From positions 1-19,852 of the forward strand of contig DAOQWA010000058.1 in the NCBI GenBank assembly GCA_035341855.1: a stretch of 19,852 bases of DNA. The letters run 5' to 3'. Below, piece after piece: positions 1-6,736 of the stretch. The translations under genes were made by a program, and so were the position numbers. Source of the stretch: QQVM01 sp035341855. GTDB lineage: Bacteria; Bacteroidota; Bacteroidia; AKYH767-A; 2013-40CM-41-45. The notes under the pieces were generated by a model. The model was not told where the DNA came from. It did not search any database and saw only the letters and a program-made list of their open reading frames with translations. Position 1 is the first letter of the stretch. Each line of letters opens with the position of its first letter.

Positions 1-163
1 TCGCCAGTACCTGGCCTCGCTCCACTTCCTCGCGCTTCGTGCCGCGCAGCAGCACGCCCACGTTGTCGCCCGCCTGCCCCTGGTCCAGCAGCTTGCGGAA
101 CATCTCGACACCCGTGCACGTCGTCTTCTGCGTGTCCTTCAGGCCGATGATCTCGATCTCATC
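1..163 (-). CDS. tuf: EF-Tu (tuf) domain 2 fragment, foreign to this genome
   Basis: Read on the minus strand, this stretch encodes a clear piece of translation elongation factor Tu, domain 2, including TGVEMFRKLLDQGQAGDN and LLRGTKREEVERGQVLA. EF-Tu delivers aminoacyl-tRNA to the ribosome. Codons end almost entirely in G or C, and the stretch is far more GC-rich than everything to its right, so it is very unlikely to belong to the same chromosome. The wording (KTTCTG, GQAGDNVG) resembles Pseudomonadota EF-Tu, which is my inference. It is open to the window edge and is fused in frame to the dnaE gene at about 143-170, where both proteins have a DE-[IVL]-E-[IL]-[ILV]-G stretch. I read it as an assembly chimera, not a gene fusion. 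Confidence 0.85.
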
Positions 164-2779
164 CAGAGCATCATCAAAAGGACCGTGATAGAATGTCGGC
201 AATTGAAAATCCTTTACTCCCACTTCAAAAAGCTCCCGTTTCACTTCAGTCTTTTTTTCCGCACCAACAAGTATGTGAATATCCCAAAGCAACTGCTTCT
301 TACTACGACCGGTAAAACGAAAAGCACCGATGCGAATGAGGATCCGTAGCTGCTCGACAGCAATCTCCACGCGCTTTGTAAAATCGGCAAGACTCTTGAA
401 GGATCCGTTGCATTTTCTTTCTTCAAGAATAGCATCAGCGACTTTTTTCTCCATCTCACCGAGGTGAATAAAACCGAGATAAATATCCTCCCCATAGATC
501 ATCGTTGTGTACTCACTCCTGTTTACACAAGGAGCATGAATCTCGGCACCTGACATGCGTGCCTCGTGCACATAAAATTCAGTGCGGTAAAAACCACCGA
601 AATTATTGATCACTCCAACCATAAATTCTTTCGGGTAATGTGCTTTGAGATATAAACTCTGATAACTCTCTACAGCATAAGAAGCCGAATGTCCTTTGGA
701 AAAAGAATAACCGGCAAAGCTTTCTATTTGCCTCCACACCTCTTTGGTGATATGATCAGGATAGCCACGTTCTTTACAATTGATAAAAAAACGATCCTGT
801 ATTTTCGCAAATTCATCACGAGAACGAAATTTTCCCGACATCCCTCTTCGAAGCACATCGGATTCAGAGAGTGAGAGACCGGCGAAATGATGCGCTACTT
901 TGATGACATCCTCCTGATAGACCATGATACCATAGGTTTCTTCCATCAGTTCTTTCATGAGCGGATGGATGTATGTTCTTCGTGCAGGATCATGTGTACG
1001 CAAAATATACTCCCGCATCATTCCCGACTTAGCCACACCCGGGCGAATGATGGAACTTGCAGCGACAAGCTGTATGTAACTATCCACTCTTAATTTTTTC
1101 AGCAGCATACGCATGGCAGGGCTCTCGACATAAAAACAGCCCATGCAGCGGCCGTTACGAATGAGCTCTTTGATCTTTTCATCTTTCTTGAAAGCAGCAA
1201 TATCATGGATGTCGATGTCGATACCCCTGTTCCGTTTTACAATTTCTACTGTTTCTTTGATGTGCCCCAAGCCACGCTGACTCAGGATATCGTATTTATA
1301 CAAACCTATATCCTCCGACTCCAGCATGCTGAACTGAGTCGTCGGATAGCCTTTTGGCGGCATATTAGTCGCGGTGTACCAGGTGACGGGTTTTTCGGAG
1401 ATAAGCACCCCTCCGGCATGAATACTCAGGTGACTGGGAAAATCAATGATACGGGTAGCATAGAGGCGGATCAGTTTGCCGATATGGTCCGGTGTATCGG
1501 GATGTCGCCGGTTATCTATGAGTGAATCAATCTCTGCTTTAGGCAGACCGAAAACTTTTCCAAGTTCACGCACGATAGCTTTGAACTGAAAAGTTGAATA
1601 GGTAGCAAGCAAAGCCACGTGCTCTCTTCCGTGCCGCCGAAAAATATAATCCGTAATATCATCACGATCCTTCCAGGAGAAGTCGAGATCGAAGTCGGGC
1701 GGACTGGTTCGGAAGGGGTTGATGAAACGTTCGAAATACAGATCCAGGTCGATGGGATCCACATCAGTGATGCGAAGGCAGTAGGCGACGATACTATTTG
1801 CCCCGCTTCCTCTGCCGACATAAAAATATCCTTTGTATTGCGCATAGCGCACGATGTCCCAGTTGATCAGAAAGTAGGGAGCAAAACCCAGGTCAGTGAT
1901 CATCTGTAATTCTTTATCGACCCGCTCGCGCACCATATCGCTTGCTGCTCCATAGCGCTGCTCCATGCCTTTACAGGTCTCTCTTCGCAAAATTTCTTTG
2001 TCGAGAACCTTACTGCCCGAGAAGGTCTGTTTGTTTTTACTCTCGTGGTAATCGAAAGCGATGCCGGACATACTTAGGATCTTTTGTGCATTATCAACAA
2101 GCACAGGAAACTCTGCGAATGTACCGGCAAGCTGATCTTCAGGTATCATGACCTCATTGGGGGAAGCCGTATCCTCTGCAAGAACCTTACTCAGCAAGGT
2201 ATTATTGGCAACAGCACGCAGGAGCCGGTGTGTGTTGAAGTCGCCGGGATTCCGGAATGTCACGGGATGCCAGACAACAAGGCGGGCTGCTTGCTTTAAT
2301 AGCGGAGAAAAACGAAGACGCGTAAGCTGCCCTGCTTTCACCCCGATGAAACAGGAAAAAGATCTTGCTGAGATCAATTTTAAAATATTCTTCTGCTCCT
2401 CTTTTGCTGACAGAAATTTTTCGAAGGGGATGATCCAAAAAACATTTTCAGTAAGAGGCGGCAGATCGGGGATCTCAGGCTCTTCGTTCGTACCATGACG
2501 GAGACAGTGTGTAAGGAATTCATTCAACTCATGAAATCCTTCATTATTCTTTGCGATACCAATAAAGCATTGCAGACTTCCTCTGCGAAAGTCAATGCCC
2601 ACTACCGGCTCCACGCCGTATTTTGGCGCCAGACGAATGAAATCCAATACACCCGATGTATTATTGATATCTGTAAGCGCCAGTTTCTTCAAGCCGCAAC
2701 GTTGCGCCTCTGCGAGTAGTTGCTCCACACTCAGGGTGCCGTATTTAAGACTGAAATAAGAATGACAGTTGAGGTACAT
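143..2779 (-). CDS. dnaE: DNA polymerase III alpha subunit, DnaE (error-prone type likely), C-terminus lost at a chimeric junction
   Basis: Template-directed DNA synthesis, C-family polymerase. About 872 native residues are visible from ATG 2779 (MYLNCHSYFSLKYG). An N-terminal PHP domain covers about residues 1-200; its usual HxH opening reads N-C-H, so the first metal-ligand His is missing. The palm motif PPDFDLDF supplies D364 and D366, and KYDILSQRG supplies D497, matching the three catalytic Asp of E. coli DnaE. The conserved FAGYSFSKGHSASYA block follows. The reading frame runs without a stop into EF-Tu sequence near 143-163, so the last 100 or so residues are absent. The short form, together with dinB and a LexA-like repressor nearby, suggests the damage-inducible second DnaE of Bacteroidota rather than the replicative one; this is inference. 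A repeated operator-like dyad lies in its promoter (2827-2843). Confidence 0.9.
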
Positions 2780-2808
2780 GATATCAAAATGCGGGACGTG
2801 TAGAATTA

Positions 2809-2817
2809 CAAATACTA
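2809..2817 (-). promoter_or_regulatory. Candidate -7 box of the dnaE promoter
   Basis: On the minus strand this reads TAGTATTTG, close to the Bacteroidota -7 consensus TAnnTTTG but with three bases between TA and TTTG. It sits about 30 bases before the dnaE start codon. An ATTG that could serve as the -33 element lies roughly 20 bases upstream, inside the dyad at 2827-2843. Confidence 0.4.
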
Positions 2818-2826
2818 CAAGGCGGT

Positions 2827-2843
2827 AGATTGCAAAACAATCT
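2827..2843 (-). promoter_or_regulatory. Operator-like dyad before dnaE, shared with the XRE-S24 repressor gene
   Basis: The minus strand reads AGATTGTTTTGCAATCT, an inverted repeat of AGATTG around a 5-base centre. It lies between the presumed -33 and -7 elements, where a bound repressor would block transcription. The promoter of the XRE-S24 gene has TGATTGCGTTGCAATCT at 15277-15293, identical at 14 of 17 positions with the same half-site spacing. A wider inverted repeat (CAAGGC at 2818-2823, GCCTTG at 2847-2852) surrounds it, so the whole 35-base element could fold as a hairpin with two G-U pairs if transcribed on the plus strand. Confidence 0.55.
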
Positions 2844-2853
2844 ATTGCCTTGT

Positions 2854-2869
2854 TTGTATGATAATCATT
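2854..2869. promoter_or_regulatory. AT-rich box shared by the dnaE and dinB upstream regions
   Basis: The plus strand reads TTGTATGATAATCATT. The region upstream of dinB has TTGTATAATAATCATT (9918-9933), 15 of 16 bases identical and in the same orientation relative to the gene. The last nine bases, ATAATCATT, also occur upstream of the XRE-S24 gene (15311-15319). It could be an upstream binding site or an AT-rich upstream promoter element; the sequence does not decide. Confidence 0.4.
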
Positions 2870-2965
2870 ATTTTAAAATTCCCTAAGAGATTTTTTCAAC
2901 CGGAAAAAAGAAAAACATTAAAAGGCGGCTGATGAAGGGGATAAAATTATGTTGAAAATGGAAAT

Positions 2966-4999
2966 TCAAAACCGAAAGGCCACTGTAAGGTAAAAATTTC
3001 TTCCCGGTCTGGGTATTGCACTCCAATCCAAATGCTCATGATAAAAACGGTCGGTGATATTTTCAACACCTCCGTTTAATTCGATCGACCGCGGTCCAAG
3101 CATCCAAACAGCCGACAAGCGCAGATGAAACAATATGTAGGAAGGGGTTTTAGTCTCACCGGAGGCAGGGTTGATACGATTTTGCCTTGCAGACAATTCT
3201 GATTCTGCCTGAATACTATATAAACCTAGCCGATACTTTATAGATGTAAGTGATTTAAAAGGTGGAATCTGCCACATCGGTTCCCCACTGTCTCTTTGTC
3301 CATGAACAAATTTTCCGGTACTCATCAAACTAATACCTGAGGCTGCATTGTATTTTATTGAAAGTTCAGAACCTTTCAATATGGCATCACCGGTATTATC
3401 ATAGAGCTTCACACCATTTGCCCCCTCTGTCATTGCCGAAGCAGCTCCATCCGGAACTCCTTCGATATAATGACTTATCATAGTGAGAAAGGGCGACAAG
3501 GAAACATTCCATTGTTTTGTTTCATAGCTTAGCGAAAAACTGTACTGACTTGCAATCTCATTCCTGAGCTCCGGATTTCCTATGTAATCGAAACCATCAA
3601 GACGGTTGTACAAATAGAAGCCAAACATTTCCTGAGGCGAGGGAAGTCGTTCGGACCATCCAATTTGAACACCCGCCACAAATCTCGTGCTGAGCCTGCG
3701 CTCATATTCCAGGAAAGCACTGCGAATATTTCTATGATAGGAAGAATCTGTATCGGGATAAAATATTCTAAGCTGTGCAAGACCGAGCTCATCACTCATT
3801 TTTGTGGAAGAAAGATCCCACCTTCCGCCGAGAGTTAGTTTATTTAGACTGTCAATCTGCCAAACCGGTGAGATATAAATTCCGCCTACCTGCCTTTTTG
3901 TTTCCGGTAAAGTCTGCATGTACATCATTCTTCCACCTTCAGGATACATGAACATTTCAGCAAAAAGGGTATTGGAATAATAATCTACCTTGGAATACAC
4001 ATTTACATTTTTCAACAAATAAAAATTAAGATTGAGATTAGCGCCATTTGTCTTACTGCTTCCCGGCATATCCATGTGCATGAGTAATCCTTTTCTGTCT
4101 CTGTCATCCATCATGTGCCGAATAGTATTTGAGTAGACCTTAATTTCAGCTTCGCGAATGAGGGAGGCCTTCGAACTATAGTTCCACGACATAGAACCGA
4201 TTCGGGCATGCGCATAGCGAACGTCCATTGTTAAGGCAGGAAAACCAATTTTGTAGCCGTTGTCAGTAAGGAAATCTAGTTTCAGCGTTTGATTAGAGCT
4301 GAGCAGATACTTAAGCGATGCCGACAAATTATTTTTTTCATAGGCCGAAAACTGAACAGCTTCTCCTCCACCGGCATTATAATTATGACTTTTACGATAG
4401 ACAGCATTTAGTTTAGCAGCCCATCGCTTATCAGATAGATCCAATCCTCCGAAAGCAAAGATCGAATTGGCGACACTGTGGTAAGTGGATCCGAACAAAC
4501 CTTTTATTGCCAGGTCATCATTAAAGTCAGGATCTTTTAATTTCATGTTGAGGGAACCTCCGAAAGTAGAGCCATGCTCTGCTCCGCAAGCTCCGGTACC
4601 AACTTCAAAACTTTCAAGATTTTGCGGTTCAACATAAATACTCACAGGATCCATCTTATCTGTGCAAGCACCAAACATTTTCATTCCGTCAAGCGTCACA
4701 TTTATACGACTACCTGACAATGCCCTGATACCCGGTTCTTGTCCGAAAGAACTTCTACGTGTAAGGCTGAGAGCAGGGGCGCGCGAGAGAATATCTTCCG
4801 TCGTAAAGGATTTGTTAGGTCTGTAAAAATTAAGTACAGGATCTCCGTCACCTGACCCGGGAGCGATCTTAACCTCAGCAAGGCAAACCGTCCACAAAGA
4901 GTCATGCGAACACGAGTTGATGCATTGACCTTGCACAGTTCCTGCAGCAAAAAACAGAAAGCAATAAAGTACTACGAACCTGAATAAAATATTTTTCAT
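2966..4999 (-). CDS. TonB-dependent outer-membrane receptor, copper type (OprC/NosA-like)
   Basis: Outer-membrane active transporter, 677 residues, energised by TonB. A signal peptide spans about residues 1-25. The plug domain (about 40-155) contains GMKMFGACTDKMDP (residues 105-118), a block I recognise from OprC/NosA copper receptors, with candidate ligands M106, M108, C112 and M116. The remaining ~500 residues are beta-strand-rich barrel with many exposed Met residues (MFMYPEGGRMMYMQ), ending in an aromatic terminal strand (LTVAFRF). No CarboxypepD-like N-terminal extension is seen, so it is not a SusC-type glycan receptor. It is the last gene of a three-gene minus-strand set with a Met/His-rich lipoprotein 51 bases upstream. 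Copper is the likeliest substrate, inferred from the motif and context; another soft metal is possible. Confidence 0.88.
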   Translation of the reverse strand: MKNILFRFVVLYCFLFFAAGTVQGQCINSCSHDSLWTVCLAEVKIAPGSGDGDPVLNFYRPNKSFTTEDILSRAPALSLTRRSSFGQEPGIRALSGSRINVTLDGMKMFGACTDKMDPVSIYVEPQNLESFEVGTGACGAEHGSTFGGSLNMKLKDPDFNDDLAIKGLFGSTYHSVANSIFAFGGLDLSDKRWAAKLNAVYRKSHNYNAGGGEAVQFSAYEKNNLSASLKYLLSSNQTLKLDFLTDNGYKIGFPALTMDVRYAHARIGSMSWNYSSKASLIREAEIKVYSNTIRHMMDDRDRKGLLMHMDMPGSSKTNGANLNLNFYLLKNVNVYSKVDYYSNTLFAEMFMYPEGGRMMYMQTLPETKRQVGGIYISPVWQIDSLNKLTLGGRWDLSSTKMSDELGLAQLRIFYPDTDSSYHRNIRSAFLEYERRLSTRFVAGVQIGWSERLPSPQEMFGFYLYNRLDGFDYIGNPELRNEIASQYSFSLSYETKQWNVSLSPFLTMISHYIEGVPDGAASAMTEGANGVKLYDNTGDAILKGSELSIKYNAASGISLMSTGKFVHGQRDSGEPMWQIPPFKSLTSIKYRLGLYSIQAESELSARQNRINPASGETKTPSYILFHLRLSAVWMLGPRSIELNGGVENITDRFYHEHLDWSAIPRPGRNFYLTVAFRF

Positions 5000-5013
5000 A
5001 CAATCAAGTTAAT

Positions 5014-5040
5014 CGGGGTCCGCTAATATAGCAGACCCCG
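5014..5040 (-). promoter_or_regulatory. Strong hairpin between the lipoprotein and TonB receptor genes
   Basis: CGGGGTC (5014-5020) pairs with GACCCCG (5034-5040), and GCTA (5022-5025) with TAGC (5029-5032), leaving one C/A mismatch and a 3-base loop. It fills most of the 51-base gap. On the minus strand no T-tract follows, so a classical terminator is unlikely. An RNA-processing or stability element, or an attenuator lowering receptor expression relative to the lipoprotein, would fit. Confidence 0.6.
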
Positions 5041-5050
5041 AAAAATGGTA

Positions 5051-5890
5051 CTAGGGCACCAATGTTTCGAAATACAAAGTATTGTTTGCCACCATCCCTC
5101 CTGACTTGAAAGTGAAATTGATATTCCAATCGCCGCTCATAGTGTAGTTGACAGCACCTTTATAATGCCCCATTCCCACATGAGTCGGATTGACATTGTT
5201 CGGTGAACCATGACCCATTGAAACCATTAAAGGTGATATTTCGATGGTCATACTGCTATCCGCAGGAAATTCCATACCCATATTCATTCTTTTATGGACT
5301 ACCACTTCAAGATTATTAATTCCGACTACCGGATTTTTAGGCTCTACAAGAGAAACAAATAAAGTCTCTCCACCGGTGGAAGAAATGAACGATTTTAATC
5401 TACTTACTGCTGCTTCTGCAACATTTACTGTCATTGATGCTATACCTGTTTTGCCATTAGCATGGTTATGTATGGTGGCATCCAAGGTCCAAGTACCACC
5501 CATGCTACTCATCAAAAACACTACTGAGCAATGGTACAATCCATCCTGAGAGTGATGTGAAGAGGGGTGCTCACAAGGTGCGCTATGCATCATCATTCCC
5601 ATATCCATCATAGGCAGCAATGTTATGTCTGCATCCTGTACTACTGCACCCGTTACTGAATCCTTCAAATACAAGTACAAATCATTGTAACCTGTAACAT
5701 ATGCTGACCTCGCCCACACCTCTACTTTTGTTCCTGCACCGATTGCATAGGCTTCAGACAAAAGCGTTAAGCCTGTGGTTGGGTTTTGCGATGCAGGAGA
5801 TGGTGTGTTCTCATCATCCTTTTTACAGGATGAAATTGTAAGAACTGCTGAAAGTATAACTAGTATATATAATAAGAATCTTGTTTTCAT
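5051..5890 (-). CDS. Met/His-rich lipoprotein with two tandem YtkA/FixH-like domains, putative copper binder
   Basis: 279 residues. It begins with a lipoprotein signal peptide; the lipobox ends at C22 (TISSC) and is followed by KKDDE. Two similar Ig-like domains follow, about residues 44-157 and 166-279. Each has a Met/His cluster and then a G-x-W strand: domain 1 has MMDMGMMMHSAPCEHPSSHH (about 94-113) and GGTWTLDA; domain 2 has RMNMGMEF, LMVSMGHG, THVGMGHY and SGDWNINF. The layout recalls YtkA/FixH-like domains (family assignment from pattern, not search). Met and His clusters of this kind bind copper in periplasmic chaperones. It probably passes metal to or from the TonB receptor encoded just downstream. 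It is membrane-anchored, but whether in the inner or outer membrane is not readable here. Confidence 0.75.
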   Translation of the reverse strand: MKTRFLLYILVILSAVLTISSCKKDDENTPSPASQNPTTGLTLLSEAYAIGAGTKVEVWARSAYVTGYNDLYLYLKDSVTGAVVQDADITLLPMMDMGMMMHSAPCEHPSSHHSQDGLYHCSVVFLMSSMGGTWTLDATIHNHANGKTGIASMTVNVAEAAVSRLKSFISSTGGETLFVSLVEPKNPVVGINNLEVVVHKRMNMGMEFPADSSMTIEISPLMVSMGHGSPNNVNPTHVGMGHYKGAVNYTMSGDWNINFTFKSGGMVANNTLYFETLVP

Positions 5891-6017
5891 TTTATATTGT
5901 TTTGAGTTTGATAATGGTGTTGAATTATTCTAATGGACTACAAACAAAGTTGTGCCGTACAATGCTTATCATGGACACCACCAAAACATGAATATTGAAA
6001 CTAAAGGAAGAAAAAGC

Positions 6018-6395
6018 TTATGCTTGAGGAGGATGAAAAAAGTCGATGCTTGAAAGTAAAAAATATTCAGATTCAGAAAATACTGAATAAGATTTTAGCT
6101 GAACCGCATCAAAGAAAAACTGAGGCGATTCGAATAAGACTGTTGGTGACAATTCTGTTTTTAATGTCGGTACCGGAGCGTTATTATCTGCACCTTTTTC
6201 CTGAGCTTTTGCCAGCTGCTTGCTGAGATGGCAATTTCCGCCGCATTTTTTCAGAGGTTTATTCTTATTGATACAAAGAGTTGAAGCTATAAAATCTTTA
6301 TGCTGATAGAAATCAGCAATCACCCCCAGTTTTAGAACCGGAGGAAAAAGCAGGGAGCTGATAAGTAAAAGGGCGAATATCTTTCTCAGTATCAC
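6018..6395 (-). CDS. Small membrane-anchored Cys protein, first gene of the putative copper set
   Basis: 125 residues. An N-terminal hydrophobic segment (about 4-26) could be a signal peptide or anchor. It is followed by C41-x9-C51-x3-C55 (CINKNKPLKKCGGNCHLSKQ) and a Lys/Asp-rich linker; the protein ends in FFHPPQA. The start is GTG at 6395: the frame has a stop at 6420-6422 and no ATG between, and the first in-frame residues after GTG already form the hydrophobic segment. I recall similar short proteins beside metal-related TonB genes in Bacteroidota but know no function. The Cys/His spacing suggests metal binding or thiol chemistry. It lies 127 bases before the lipoprotein gene, same strand, so co-transcription is plausible. 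Confidence 0.7.
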   Translation of the reverse strand: MILRKIFALLLISSLLFPPVLKLGVIADFYQHKDFIASTLCINKNKPLKKCGGNCHLSKQLAKAQEKGADNNAPVPTLKTELSPTVLFESPQFFFDAVQLKSYSVFSESEYFLLSSIDFFHPPQA

Positions 6396-6407
6396 AAAGC
6401 AAAAAAA

Positions 6408-6419
6408 CTGAAATTTCAG
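6408..6419. promoter_or_regulatory. Perfect 12-bp palindrome directly upstream of the small Cys protein gene
   Basis: CTGAAATTTCAG is a perfect palindrome 13-24 bases before the GTG start at 6395. Its position, at the start of the putative copper set, is right for a repressor operator. No metal regulator gene is in the window, so this is only a candidate. Confidence 0.3.
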
Positions 6420-6422
6420 CTA

Positions 6423-6736
6423 GTATTCCATGACATTCCTCAGTTAATTAAACTATTGTTTCTGACAATGCTCAATAATTATGAGTCCCGACTGATTTCC
6501 AAACAAGTCATTCTAACAATTCGTGATTTCCGTGGAAGCAGAGGTTCCAGATAATAGTGTTAGTTCCGGAAATTAATCCCTCAAATCTGATTCGTAAAGC
6601 TTATGACATATACAACCTGCTTCTATGAAAATCCCCTAGCAAAGGCAAGCTAAATCTTGTCCGGCAAAGAACTCTTTCATCAAGCTATATACCTGTAAAT
6701 TCCAAGAAAGAATTTTTCAGGAAGCACTTTGAATAG
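6423..6736. other. Non-coding stretch between the copper set and the arylsulfotransferase gene
   Basis: I find no gene here. It contains TTCC/GGAA inverted pairs around 6527-6573 (TTCCGTGGAA, then TTCCGGAA), which may be binding sites or chance. No T-tract terminator hairpin is visible for the arylsulfotransferase gene that ends at 6737. Confidence 0.5.

Noticed and set aside
689..2719. Several plus-strand open frames of 60-116 codons
   Set aside because: They lie opposite the continuous minus-strand dnaE frame, which has clear polymerase motifs; they match no family and are antisense shadows.
5014..5040. Rho-independent terminator after the lipoprotein gene
   Set aside because: The stem is strong, but no T-tract follows on the minus strand (ATTAACTTG), and the TonB gene starts only 14 bases later.
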